Part shown: positions 55,780-63,226 of the stretch, in pieces
Layout: the number at the start of each line of letters is the position of its first letter
How positions within the stretch are numbered: the stretch's first letter is position 1
Virus record (IMG/VR): IMGVR_UViG_3300015371_000010
Location: 18,688 to 82,687 of that record
Reading direction: 5' to 3' (one strand)
From: a virus
DNA: 64,000 nt
Notes under the pieces: generated by a model
Seen by the model: only the letters and a program-made list of their open reading frames with translations
Databases searched by the model: none
Told to the model about the DNA's origin: nothing
Position numbers and translations under genes: made by a program

Positions 55780-56831
55780 CTAGCTTTTGGGTGGTCGATG
55801 ACCTCGGCACCCTCGGACTCAGCCTGCTCATCCTCAGTCTGCTCCTCGTCCTCGGTGTCCGACTTCAGGTCTTCGTACTCCCCGGACTCGTACTCGGCGT
55901 CGGAGAGCGGGCCGAAGGCGTCCTCCTGGGAGATGATGCGCGAGGCGACCTTGGGCATGACCAGCTCGCCGGTGCGCGACCGGGCCGCGATCTTCTGGAC
56001 GTAGGAGCGCTCCACGTCGAGGTTCCAGGCCTTGAGGAACATGGCGATCTGGACCTGAGTCTGCAGATGCTCGTTGTTCTTGGCCGCCGTACTGAACCGG
56101 TTGACCAGGGCCAGCAGAGCGGATCCCTCACGCTCTCGGTGCAGGTGCGCGATCCGGTCCAGGAACATGTCGGCCTCGACGTGGCCGGCCTCCTGGGCGA
56201 TCCACCAGTGTGCAGCGCCCAACGGTGAGGGTGGGAACACCTTCTGGAGCATCCCGGAGCGTGCGGCGTAGGCGCCCATCTCCGCGGAGTGCGCGAGATC
56301 CGGGTGTCGTTCCACCATGTCCAGGATCTCCTCGTTGGAGACCTTGATCTTCTTCCCCGTCGCCGCGCCCTGCTCCAGCAGCCAGGCCCAGCGCGCGACG
56401 CTGGCCAGGATGATGTAGTTGGCGTAGCCCTCGAACTTCAGCGCGTCCGCCGCGGTCCGAGCGATGCCGGTGTCGATCTGGTTCTGGGTGCTCGGCGGAA
56501 CGTCGCGGAGCACGTACCAGCGCTGGGTGGTGCGCGACTGGACCTGGGCGTGAAGACGGTGCTGACCGTCGATCAGGTTGCCATCCCAGTCGTAGACGAT
56601 GAAGCCGGCAGCGGCCCGGTACTGGAGCTTGGCCTCCTTGGCGCCCCAGAGCTTGTCCACCATCGAGCGCATGTACTGCTCGACTCGGGCCATGCGCAGG
56701 TTGCGGTTGGAGTTGTTCTTGGCCAGCGCCTCTTGGGCCATCTGCCAGGACCACACCTCCGGGACCACGTCCGCCCCGCAGATGGTCGGGGTCGGCTTTG
56801 TCTTGCCCCGACCGCGCTTGCCTGTAGTCAT
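55776..56831 (-). CDS. ParB/DGQHR-domain protein
   Basis: The protein has 351 residues. Residues about 77-95 read GFIVYDWDGNLIDGQHRLHA, the strand-turn and DGQHR motif of ParB/sulfiredoxin-fold proteins, whose relatives include DNA-partition CTPases and DNA-modification factors. The preceding helices (LRMARVEQYMRSMVDKLWG) fit. No ParB-type HTH is obvious downstream. The middle is helical and the last 50 residues are very acidic (SDTEDEEQTEDEQAESEG). No ParA is seen. ATG 56831 overlaps the upstream stop (ATGA), behind CACATGAAAGGGAA. A role in DNA marking or transcription control is possible. Confidence 0.65.
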   Translation of the reverse strand: MTTGKRGRGKTKPTPTICGADVVPEVWSWQMAQEALAKNNSNRNLRMARVEQYMRSMVDKLWGAKEAKLQYRAAAGFIVYDWDGNLIDGQHRLHAQVQSRTTQRWYVLRDVPPSTQNQIDTGIARTAADALKFEGYANYIILASVARWAWLLEQGAATGKKIKVSNEEILDMVERHPDLAHSAEMGAYAARSGMLQKVFPPSPLGAAHWWIAQEAGHVEADMFLDRIAHLHREREGSALLALVNRFSTAAKNNEHLQTQVQIAMFLKAWNLDVERSYVQKIAARSRTGELVMPKVASRIISQEDAFGPLSDAEYESGEYEDLKSDTEDEEQTEDEQAESEGAEVIDHPKAS

Positions 56832-57127
56832 CTGGTATTCCCTTTCATGTGATGTGAGGAGTCAGCGGTGCGCTGTTCTCCGTACTTCAGCCCGAGGATG
56901 AAGCCCAGGATGAAGACCTGGGCCCAGCTCTGCGGGTCTCCGGGGTCCACGTCATGGGACTTGAAGAAGGCAGCGATCGCGTTGAACGCGGTCTCGGCCA
57001 TCTCCCCGGAGTCGATCCCAGTGACAGCCTCGAACGAGGGGCCGCTGGCGATCTCCTGGGTCAGCTCGTTGATGAGCCTGTCCAGGTTGGGGTCACCGCT
57101 CTGTTCCGGTGCGTGCCAGGTGGGCAC
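56828..57127 (-). CDS. Hypothetical protein
   Basis: This 99-residue protein is taken from GTG 57127, preceded by AGAAGGGAATGG. A longer upstream extension lacks a start signal and reads through a hairpin. NLDRLINELTQEIASGPSFE, MAETAFNAIAAFFKSHDVDP and WAQVFILGFILGLKYGEQ are helical; the last may be a buried or membrane-touching helix. Its C-terminal codons contain the CACATGAAAGG leader of the ParB-like gene. The function is unknown. Confidence 0.58.
   Translation of the reverse strand: MPTWHAPEQSGDPNLDRLINELTQEIASGPSFEAVTGIDSGEMAETAFNAIAAFFKSHDVDPGDPQSWAQVFILGFILGLKYGEQRTADSSHHMKGNTR
56841..56851 (-). repeat. CACATGAAAGG leader motif (copy 1)
   Basis: This exact copy of the 11-mer lies just before the ParB-like start (56831). 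Here it is also coding, forming part of the C-terminus of the upstream gene (HHMKGNTR), where the ATGA overlap links the two genes. Confidence 0.6.
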
Positions 57128-57150
57128 ATTCCATTCCCTTCTGGAGAGCC

Positions 57151-57189
57151 CGTGAGGGACCGGGGCGTGACAGACACCGGCCCCCCACG
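57151..57189 (-). terminator. Stem-loop between leftward modules
   Basis: CGTGAGGGACCGG (57151-57163) pairs with CCGGCCCCCCACG (57177-57189) with two mismatches, 9 nt past the stop of the 246-residue gene. It has no T-run. A good ribosome binding site for the next gene follows within 20 nt. Confidence 0.5.
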
Positions 57190-57197
57190 GACGACTG

Positions 57198-57938
57198 TTA
57201 GGACTCGCCGTAGCGCTCCTGGATCCACTTCTCGCGTTCCGTGCCCTTCTCAGCGGCGAGGATGACACCAACAGCGAGGTCCTTCTCCAGCAACGCCTTG
57301 ACGGTGGCGGCGTCCATGTGGAAGAACTTCGCCTCCTCGTCGAGACCCTTGACCATCTCGGCCATCAGCTGGTTCTTCATGCCCTGTTCCTCGATCAGAT
57401 CGAGGATCCGAGGCTGGGCCATCGCATGTTGCAGGTAGGCGAACATGTAGCCCGCCGCCCCGCCTTCCTCCGCGCTCAGGTAGGTGTGGTTGACCTCGTC
57501 CCAGTGCACGGTGTCTTCCTTGATCCGAAACGCCTGACTGCTGAACCCGTACTCACCGCCACGCTCGTGGATCGAGGAGGTGAGCCCCTCGATCACCCAG
57601 CCCCGGTCCAGTGCATCCGGGTTGGTCTGAGCCACGTACTGCATCTCGTGGGTGCGCCATTCCTTCCCGGTGATCGGGGACTGCGGAAGGTGGCTCTGGT
57701 AGCCCTCGAAGGTGACGCACATGGTGTCGGCGTTGAAGCCGGTTGCCGCCATGGAACCGGCCTGTAGCGCGATGTCCCGATCCAGCGTGCAGATCACGGT
57801 GGCGACCAGGTGGTCACCACGCCAGAGGTGCAGATGGATCGGGAGATCGGTGTTGTTGGGCTTGTTGGCGACCCAGGACTCCTTGACCTCCCGCATCGCC
57901 ACCGTGATCGCCTCCAGCTTCTCTCGGAGGGTGGTCAC
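57198..57938 (-). CDS. Hypothetical protein
   Basis: This 246-residue protein starts at GTG 57938, overlapping the upstream stop (GTGA). The N-terminus is a charged helix (REKLEAITVAMREVKESW). The middle is beta-rich (LPIHLHLWRGDHLVATVICT, DTMCVTFEGYQSHLPQSPIT, YGFSSQAFRIKEDTVHWDEV) and the C-terminus helical (MAEMVKGLDEEAKFFHMDAA). No known domain is recognised. It is co-transcribed with two other unknown genes (57935-58857), so the three may act together. Confidence 0.6.
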   Translation of the reverse strand: MTTLREKLEAITVAMREVKESWVANKPNNTDLPIHLHLWRGDHLVATVICTLDRDIALQAGSMAATGFNADTMCVTFEGYQSHLPQSPITGKEWRTHEMQYVAQTNPDALDRGWVIEGLTSSIHERGGEYGFSSQAFRIKEDTVHWDEVNHTYLSAEEGGAAGYMFAYLQHAMAQPRILDLIEEQGMKNQLMAEMVKGLDEEAKFFHMDAATVKALLEKDLAVGVILAAEKGTEREKWIQERYGES

Positions 57939-58594
57939 CTGGGGTCACCCTCACTCGCCAGGACGATCCCGTCGAACTCGTCGCGCTCGGCCCAGCTCGC
58001 ACCCAGGGCATGACCGGACATGTAGCTCGCGGCCGTGGTCGCGGTACCGGTCATCATCCAGATGTCCCAGACCTTGTTATGGTCCACCTCCGAGTGTGCG
58101 AACCCGGTGATGTGCGAGATGTGGGACAGCCCGCCGACGACGTAGTCGGTGAAGAACTCCAGCACCGCCGGGTCCTCGGCGAACCCATCGCCCATGGTCT
58201 TGGACTTGGCCCGGAAGTCGTCGTCGTGGAACAGGTGCTCCACGTTGCCGAAGTGCATGCACATCTTGACCAGGTGGTCGTCGTGATGCCCGATCAGCAC
58301 GCCGTCGGAGAAGACCAACATGCACATGGCGATCATCCGGTCGACCAGGAACTCCCCGGTCTTGGCCAGCAGGTCGTCACCGGCCGAAGGCAGGGTGGAC
58401 CCGGCGAAGTGCCGGTAGGCCCTACGCACCAGCACGTGCAGCTTCTCGTCGTAGTGGTGACGCATCCCGTTGAAGCCGGGACACAGCTCATCGTCACCGC
58501 TACGCAGCACCTGGATCGGACCCGGGGTGCCTTCCTGCTGCGTCCGGGTCTTGGCGAACGCTGTTTTGACCTGGTCGACCAGATCGGTGCTCAT
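57935..58594 (-). CDS. His/Met-rich hypothetical protein
   Basis: The protein has 219 residues. It is rich in His and Met: GMRHHYDEKLHVLVRRAYRH, LIGHHDDHLVKMCMHFGNVE, HLFHDDDFRAKSKTM, GGLSHISHITGFAHSEVDHN. HDDxH-like clusters could coordinate metal, but no known metalloenzyme pattern is matched. ATG 58594 overlaps the preceding gene (ATGA) and the next starts within its end (GTGA). The histidine density is unusual in this window. Confidence 0.6.
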   Translation of the reverse strand: MSTDLVDQVKTAFAKTRTQQEGTPGPIQVLRSGDDELCPGFNGMRHHYDEKLHVLVRRAYRHFAGSTLPSAGDDLLAKTGEFLVDRMIAMCMLVFSDGVLIGHHDDHLVKMCMHFGNVEHLFHDDDFRAKSKTMGDGFAEDPAVLEFFTDYVVGGLSHISHITGFAHSEVDHNKVWDIWMMTGTATTAASYMSGHALGASWAERDEFDGIVLASEGDPR

Positions 58595-58857
58595 GCGGGC
58601 CCCCTCTGCAGGAGGAACTCCAGGAACTCGTTCTTCAGCGCGCGGGTCATCATCACCGGGGTCTCCAGGTCCTCCTGGTAGGCCCGGCCGGCTACGAAGC
58701 AGAGCACGCAGATGTTCTCCTCCTCGCGGGTCATCTCGATCTCCTGGAGCTTCAGCAGGTGTTGGATCACCTCCCGCAGCTCATTCTCCTCGTGACCACC
58801 GACATCGACGCCGGTCGTCTCGATGGCCCCCTGGGTGAAGGCCTCGGTTATGTCCAT
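58591..58857 (-). CDS. Small hypothetical protein
   Basis: The protein has 88 residues and starts at ATG 58857 behind the leader CACATGAAAGGGA. ELREVIQHLLKLQEIEMTRE and NICVLCFVAGRAYQEDLE are helical with a C-x2-C pair, then PVMMTRALKNEFLEFLLQ. It begins the 58857-57198 module. The function is unknown; protein-protein interaction is plausible. Confidence 0.58.
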   Translation of the reverse strand: MDITEAFTQGAIETTGVDVGGHEENELREVIQHLLKLQEIEMTREEENICVLCFVAGRAYQEDLETPVMMTRALKNEFLEFLLQRGPA

Positions 58858-58863
58858 GTCATC

Positions 58864-58874
58864 CCTTTCATGTG
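58864..58874 (-). repeat. CACATGAAAGG leader motif (copy 2)
   Basis: The 11-mer, read leftward, includes the AAAGG ribosome binding site and begins with CACATG. Exact copies lie at 56841-56851, 58864-58874 and 62349-62359, each 10-20 nt before a start codon. Variants precede 55637, 61429 and 63226. Sequence kept beyond the ribosome binding site suggests an additional regulatory or initiation role. Confidence 0.6.
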
Positions 58875-58881
58875 CGGAGAA

Positions 58882-58934
58882 CCCCGGAGGGTGACGTGAC
58901 CGGCACTCACGTCGACCACGCCATCCCTCCGGGG
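58882..58934 (-). terminator. Stem-loop after the AAA+ ATPase gene
   Basis: CCCCGGAGGG (58882-58891) and CCCTCCGGGG (58925-58934) form a perfect 10-bp stem around a 33-nt loop that itself contains GACGTG/CACGTC. Read leftward it is followed by TTCTCC. It lies 10 nt after the AAA+ stop and just before the leader of the next gene. Confidence 0.62.
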
Positions 58935-58944
58935 GGCTTTGGAA

Positions 58945-60450
58945 CTACTCGCGGACCAGGATCTCCCCCGTGTCCCCCACGTCCACGAAGTGGCGCTGCA
59001 GCTCGTCCGCGATCAGGACGCGGAACTGCGCCTCCAGAGGCTCCGGCTTCTTGGGCCGGTCCTCGGACTCGGTGTGCAGCTGCCATGCCGGACGCAGAGC
59101 GTTGGCACAGCGCACGAAGTCCTCGGTAGCCAGCGGTTGACCCAGCTCGCGAGTCCGGATCACCGACTGCTTGGAGACGCCCTTGAGCGCCTGCACGATC
59201 CACGAGGGAGCGTAGCCCTCGTAGGCGGTGTGCAGTTGCTCGTAGTCGAGCTCCTCACGCTGCTCCTCCGGGATGAGCACGTTGATCAGCCGCTCCACGC
59301 CAGCCTTGTCCAGGTCGCTGACGTAGACCATCCGGTTGATCCGGCCGGCTCGCGTCATCGCCTTGGGCAGTTCTCCGACGTGGTTGGAGGTCATGAGCAG
59401 GAGCACCTCACGACCCTTGGTCCGCATGCCGTCGAACTGCTCCAGGAGCTGGTCCATCTTCTGCGGGTTCTGACTGATCAGCTTCTCCATGTCCTCGATC
59501 ACCAGGACCGTCGGCGTGCCGAGGAGCTCGGCGAACCGCAGGACATGCTTGAGGTCCTCGTCCCAGCGAGCCTGGATGAACGACCACTCGTGCTCCAGGC
59601 AGTGCTGAGCGGTGACCGCGGCGGCCAGCGTCTTGCCGGTGCCGTTCTCACCGTGGAGCAGGACCTTGTTCCCGATCTCGTTGCCGTTCTGCCGGAGCAG
59701 TTCGGTGCACCAGATGTGACCCCATACCTCATCTTCCAGTGCCTCCGCGACATCGGTGGAGTACACCACCTTCTCGCGGTCCACGATGTACGGGTTGAAG
59801 AACTCCGGCTCCTTGTAGGTGCCGGACACGATTCGACCGACACCGATCAGGGCCTTGTTCCGGTAGATCGAGTTCTCCCGGATGTAGGCCTCGACCAGCA
59901 TCAGCAGGCCGCGGATCTCCACCTCGAACTTCTTCTTCGCCATGACGTAGACCTGGAAGGCCATCCCGTAGTCGTCGTCCTGACGCTCCTGGAGGTAGAA
60001 CTGCGCCCCCAGCGGTGGGAAGTTCAGAAGCCCGAAGGGCACCTGCACCTCCTCGGTCGGAGAGATCTTCACCGTACGGAGCTCGGGGAGCTGACCCCCG
60101 AAGAACGACCGGATCTCCTTGCCGATCGCCGTCATGCCGAACACGTCCTTCAGCACCTTGTTGAAGGCGTAGGCGCCGTCGAGCGGCCGGCACTCGAACT
60201 CCTTGGTGAACTCGTGCATGGCCTCTTCGGCCTCGGCCTGCGCCAGCAGCATGTTCGCTGCCTTCTTCAGGCTCATCTTGGTGGGCTTGGACGGCAGCGC
60301 GATGCGGATGCCGTCGTCCTCCCTGTACTCGAACGCGGACTCGATGGTGATCCGGCCCCCCGCGACATCCCGGAGGAAGTCATTGGCCTTCTTCACCACG
60401 CCCTTGTTCGTCTTGTCGGTCCACATGCTCTCTTCTGCTGTGTTGGTCAC
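58945..60450 (-). CDS. AAA+ ATPase
   Basis: The protein has 501 residues from GTG 60450 (ATG 60426, behind GAAGAGAG, is the alternative). The AAA+ module at about 215-400 shows Walker A LLHGENGTGKTLAAA (residues 265-279), Walker B TVLVIEDMEKL (314-324), sensor 1 LLMTSN (351-356) and arginine fingers TRAGRINRMV (366-375), closest in look to FtsH/Cdc48-type ATPases. No peptidase motif is present. The N-terminal 210 residues are novel. A substrate-remodelling or host-takeover ATPase is likely. Its 86-residue neighbour may be a partner. Confidence 0.8.
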   Translation of the reverse strand: MTNTAEESMWTDKTNKGVVKKANDFLRDVAGGRITIESAFEYREDDGIRIALPSKPTKMSLKKAANMLLAQAEAEEAMHEFTKEFECRPLDGAYAFNKVLKDVFGMTAIGKEIRSFFGGQLPELRTVKISPTEEVQVPFGLLNFPPLGAQFYLQERQDDDYGMAFQVYVMAKKKFEVEIRGLLMLVEAYIRENSIYRNKALIGVGRIVSGTYKEPEFFNPYIVDREKVVYSTDVAEALEDEVWGHIWCTELLRQNGNEIGNKVLLHGENGTGKTLAAAVTAQHCLEHEWSFIQARWDEDLKHVLRFAELLGTPTVLVIEDMEKLISQNPQKMDQLLEQFDGMRTKGREVLLLMTSNHVGELPKAMTRAGRINRMVYVSDLDKAGVERLINVLIPEEQREELDYEQLHTAYEGYAPSWIVQALKGVSKQSVIRTRELGQPLATEDFVRCANALRPAWQLHTESEDRPKKPEPLEAQFRVLIADELQRHFVDVGDTGEILVRE

Positions 60451-60464
60451 TAGATGGGGTCTCT

Positions 60465-60725
60465 CTACTCGATTGGACCAAGTTGATCAGCGGATGCTTC
60501 TACATCTGGACGGCACCGGTCGTAGCGGGCGTCATGGTGGTGCACGCGCACGTGCTTGTACTGGTCCTCCAGCAGGAGCTTGGCGCGATCTTCGAGGCCC
60601 TCGAACGCAGCCACCCGGATGTAGGTCTGGGTGCGCTGGCCGAGCCTCTGCAGTAGGGGCGCGCTGAGTGGTTTCTTCGCCTCATAGACGGCATCCACCA
60701 CGATGCGAGCCCGATAGATGGGCAA
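60465..60725 (-). CDS. Small hypothetical protein upstream of the AAA+ gene
   Basis: The protein has 86 residues from TTG 60725, with GGAAAGG about 9 nt upstream. MPIYRARIVVDAVYEAKKPL, LGQRTQTYIRVAAFEGLEDR then AKLLLEDQYKHVRVHHHDAR form a compact alpha/beta domain with a basic His-rich tail. A TTG start is uncommon here, but no ATG or GTG is available in that region. It ends 14 nt before the ATPase start, so a functional link is plausible. Confidence 0.55.
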   Translation of the reverse strand: MPIYRARIVVDAVYEAKKPLSAPLLQRLGQRTQTYIRVAAFEGLEDRAKLLLEDQYKHVRVHHHDARYDRCRPDVEASADQLGPIE

Positions 60726-60773
60726 TGTCGAACCTTTCCAGTCGGGGTATCTAGAACTGGTTCTGTATGGGTC

Positions 60774-61172
60774 CTACGTGTCGTTCTCCTCTCCGTTGGC
60801 TTCAGAGAAGAGCGCCTGGTACTGCTCCTGGACGCTCTCAAAGTCGTCAGTCCTGGTTGTCCAGCTCGTCTGCGGTGGCGTGTACAGGATGAAGTGGAAG
60901 CTGCGGTCGGGCAGGTACTCCACGACCGTCGTCCGGGGTCCGCCGAGACCCAGGTGATGGGCGGAGATATAGGCCACGCCCTTGAGCACGCCCTGCTCTT
61001 CAAGGCGCTCCCGAACGCGGCGCAGCTCCCCGGACTGGAACTCACTGCGGTAGATCGCCTCCCTGACCTCGTTGTGATGGTCGAAGAAGACGATCCGCTC
61101 GCCCACAGGTCCCTGGATCTCTACCCGGACCGCCTTGTTGAACGCGCCGTCCTGCGGCGCGCGCCTGGTCAT
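60774..61172 (-). CDS. Hypothetical protein
   Basis: This 132-residue protein starts at ATG 61172 overlapping the preceding stop (ATGA). Strand-rich VRVEIQGPVGERIVFFDHHN, then helical VREAIYRSEFQSGELRRVRE, then TTVVEYLPDRSFHFILYTPP and an acidic C-terminus. It shows no recognisable catalytic or DNA-binding motif. It is the second gene of the 61429-58945 module. Confidence 0.58.
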   Translation of the reverse strand: MTRRAPQDGAFNKAVRVEIQGPVGERIVFFDHHNEVREAIYRSEFQSGELRRVRERLEEQGVLKGVAYISAHHLGLGGPRTTVVEYLPDRSFHFILYTPPQTSWTTRTDDFESVQEQYQALFSEANGEENDT

Positions 61173-61429
61173 GCCCCCACCTGCTCGTCACCGAACTCGT
61201 ACTCGACGAGCTGCTTCATCTCCGGTGACGGCTCGCCGAACTCGACCTTGCGGAGCACTCGACCCTTTTCGTCAAGGAACTCCAGGGCGAAGTTGGCGTT
61301 CTTCACCTGGGCGATCGCGTTGGAGACGCGATCCATCCAGTGGATGTCGGTGCGCGTGAAGTTGCCGGCTTCGGTCTCGAAGACGAATCTGGCTTCACGC
61401 ACCCCCTGCTTCATGTTGGCCATGGTCAT
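61169..61429 (-). CDS. Hypothetical protein
   Basis: The protein has 86 residues, with AAGGAAAGG before ATG 61429. REARFVFETEAGNFTRTDIH, WMDRVSNAIAQVKNANFALE and FLDEKGRVLRKVEFGEPSPE form a beta-alpha-beta-like small domain. It is first in the module of four genes that includes the AAA+ ATPase and follows stem-loop 61467-61492. The family is unknown. Confidence 0.58.
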   Translation of the reverse strand: MTMANMKQGVREARFVFETEAGNFTRTDIHWMDRVSNAIAQVKNANFALEFLDEKGRVLRKVEFGEPSPEMKQLVEYEFGDEQVGA

Positions 61430-61466
61430 CGTCCTTTCCTTGATGTGAATCTCATGACAGAAGGGA

Positions 61467-61492
61467 GAGGAGCCGCCCCCCAGCGGCTCCTC
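61467..61492 (-). terminator. Stem-loop after the membrane-protein gene
   Basis: GAGGAGCCG (61467-61475) and CGGCTCCTC (61484-61492) form a perfect 9-bp stem with an 8-nt loop. Read leftward it is followed by TCCCTTCTGTC, a weak pyrimidine tract. It lies 25 nt past the stop of the 273-residue gene. Confidence 0.62.
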
Positions 61493-61517
61493 CCCCTCCT
61501 TGGTGGTGATGCAGGTA

Positions 61518-62339
61518 CTACTTGGCCGAGATCAGCGCGGCCTTGAGCTGAGCCACGTCCTTGAGACGCTGGGCCTCACGCTCGACGCCCTGTCGCATGG
61601 CGCTGAGCGACCACATCTCCTCGTTCGGCTCCGTCCGCAGCGCGGAGGCCTTGCAGGCCCGGTAGATGTCGGGCACCGAGGCGTTCTTGGTGACCTTGCC
61701 CCCGTTCCCGCTGCGCACCTGGAGCAGGAACAGCCGACCGGTGAGGTCGGAGAACAGGTCCACGTCCTCCTCAGCCGAAGCCGTGTTCTGCAGGCTCTCC
61801 AGGTACTCGTACCGAGACTCGATGGTCTCGTCCGAGCTGAGGTCGATGTCCAGCGTGGACTCGTAGCTCTCACCCTGGGTCGGGATCGACAGGCGGCCCT
61901 CCGTCGCCGGCGACGCGAGCGCCACGGGCCGACGGGCACGCCAGAACAGGATGACCAGAGCGGCGGTGACCGCGGTCATCGCGCCGATCATGAACAACGG
62001 CGGCATGACAGCGCCGACGACGCCACCACCGAGCACCCACGGCACCGGCCCACGCCAGACACCGTGCCGGAGCCAGCCGCCGAAGCTGCGGGCCTGAGCC
62101 ACCGTCCAGCGGACCGGGGCGAGGTTCCACACCCACTTGGCACCGCTGACGATCTTGTCGCGCGACCACTGCAGGGCGCGCACGAACCAGTTGCCGACCC
62201 GCTTCAGGCCGGCCTTGATCTTCTGCCCCCAGTTGCTGAGGCGGGTTCCGACGCGGGCCCAGAAGCCCTCGGCGGTGGGGATGCTGGAGGCCGGACGAAC
62301 CGCCACCTCAACATCCGGGGAGACAACGGCAGTAGCCAT
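61518..62339 (-). CDS. Membrane protein of unknown function
   Basis: The protein has 273 residues. ATG 62339 follows CACATGAAAGGAA. An N-terminal amphipathic, Trp/Arg-rich region (KIKAGLKRVGNWFVRALQWS, DKIVSGAKWVWNLAPVRW) precedes a hydrophobic hairpin, VPWVLGGGVVGAVMPPLFMI then TAVTAALVILFW, probably two helices or one re-entrant pair. The C-terminal 130 residues are soluble and helical, rich in Glu/Ser (YESTLDIDLSSDETIESRYE). A leader with promoter and stem-loop precedes the gene. It could anchor an early complex to the membrane. Confidence 0.62.
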   Translation of the reverse strand: MATAVVSPDVEVAVRPASSIPTAEGFWARVGTRLSNWGQKIKAGLKRVGNWFVRALQWSRDKIVSGAKWVWNLAPVRWTVAQARSFGGWLRHGVWRGPVPWVLGGGVVGAVMPPLFMIGAMTAVTAALVILFWRARRPVALASPATEGRLSIPTQGESYESTLDIDLSSDETIESRYEYLESLQNTASAEEDVDLFSDLTGRLFLLQVRSGNGGKVTKNASVPDIYRACKASALRTEPNEEMWSLSAMRQGVEREAQRLKDVAQLKAALISAK

Positions 62340-62348
62340 TGTTGTGAT

Positions 62349-62359
62349 TCCTTTCATGT
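62349..62359 (-). repeat. CACATGAAAGG leader motif (copy 3)
   Basis: This exact copy of the 11-mer precedes ATG 62339 of the membrane-protein gene by 9 nt. It lies in a non-coding leader downstream of the stem-loop at 62418-62452. Confidence 0.6.
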
Positions 62360-62417
62360 GGTTTCGACTGCTGTCCTGGGAGTGCCACTCCTCCACCACG
62401 CCGTGGTGCGGACATGC

Positions 62418-62452
62418 AAAAAGCCCCGCAGCCATCTGGGCTACGGGGCTTG
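62418..62452 (-). terminator. Intrinsic terminator or attenuator before the membrane-protein gene
   Basis: Read leftward, AAGCCCCGTAGCC pairs with GGCTGCGGGGCTT and is followed by TTT within TTTTTGC. It lies between a promoter-like sequence (62484-62513) and ATG 62339, so it either ends the upstream transcript or attenuates the leader of the membrane-protein gene. Confidence 0.7.
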
Positions 62453-62483
62453 CGTGCGGGCATGCTTACGCCAGCACAGGACT

Positions 62484-62513
62484 ATTGTATCACATTTCAT
62501 ACACAACAGTCCA
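62484..62513 (-). promoter_or_regulatory. Putative leftward promoter in an A/T-rich near-palindrome
   Basis: Read leftward, TGGACT, an 18-nt spacer and TACAAT (62489-62484) resemble a sigma-70 promoter. The region is among the most A/T-rich in the window and holds an imperfect inverted repeat (GGACTATTGTAT against ATACACAACAGTCC) that could bind a regulator. Transcription would start about 62477 and meet the stem-loop at 62452-62418. Confidence 0.45.
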
Positions 62514-62515
62514 GG

Positions 62516-63226
62516 TCAGTTGGTGAGGTTGGGGAAGTTCCACTCCTCGTCGGTCAGATCACCGATCTGATCGCAGTCCTCACAACGGAGTCGCGCCTGG
62601 TGCTCTGATTCCTCCTCGACATCGCTGACCGGGACGTAGTGGTCCTGGTCGTCGAGGGTCACCAGACCGACCTTCGCGGTGTAGGTGATCTGTCGGACCA
62701 CCTCGATGATCACGTGCCGGCCCTGGCAGGCCGGGCACGCAATGATGCGAGGCACCGTGTCCGGCGCCTGCTTGGCCAGCTCATCGGTCCACTTCAAGTA
62801 GGTCTGCTCGACCCACTCCGGCAGCTCCTCGGGGAAGCCCTCGGTGAGCCACTTGCGCGCCTCTCGGTACCGGTAGGAGCTGATCGGGAACAGCTTGAGC
62901 CTGCTGACCCAGCCGATCGTGAGCTCGGGGTCCACTCGCGAGAACAGCTGACACAGCACGTGGGAGGCCCAACCGGAGCCGGCCAGGCCGGCCATCCGTT
63001 CCTCCCAGTCCGGGAACTCCTCAGCATGCTTTGCCGGATCAACACCCTTGGCGATCACGAAGTCACGCTCCAGTGGGGTGTTCGCCATGGCCAGGATGGC
63101 GTGGCTGCCGGGCCCGAAGTCGAGCTGGGCCTGAATCGGTTGGATCCGATCCTCGAAGGCCTCGGACGGGCCCACGAAGGAGGTACCGCCGAGCAGCAGC
63201 ATCATCAGCGGATGGGGTTCACTCAT
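62516..63226 (-). CDS. Hypothetical protein with C-terminal zinc ribbon
   Basis: This 236-residue protein starts at ATG 63226 behind GTGAAAGGAAT. The N-terminal half is helical with Trp-rich patches (GWASHVLCQLFSRVDPELTI, YRYREARKWLTEGFPEELPE). The C-terminus has IIACPACQGRHVIIEV and LRCEDCDQIGD, two C-x2-C knuckles about 55 residues apart forming a probable zinc ribbon. DNA, RNA or RNA-polymerase binding is possible. It is followed by the promoter/terminator region 62513-62418. Confidence 0.62.
   Translation of the reverse strand: MSEPHPLMMLLLGGTSFVGPSEAFEDRIQPIQAQLDFGPGSHAILAMANTPLERDFVIAKGVDPAKHAEEFPDWEERMAGLAGSGWASHVLCQLFSRVDPELTIGWVSRLKLFPISSYRYREARKWLTEGFPEELPEWVEQTYLKWTDELAKQAPDTVPRIIACPACQGRHVIIEVVRQITYTAKVGLVTLDDQDHYVPVSDVEEESEHQARLRCEDCDQIGDLTDEEWNFPNLTN

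Noticed and set aside
57128-57271. Extension of the 99-residue gene upstream to 57271.
   Set aside because: It would translate through the hairpin at 57151-57189 and into the end of the preceding gene, with no initiation signal. GTG 57127 has AGAAGGGAATGG in front.
62340-62435. Extension of the membrane protein upstream to 62435.
   Set aside because: The extension reads through the leader and the terminator stem-loop, while ATG 62339 has a good ribosome binding site and the recurring leader motif.
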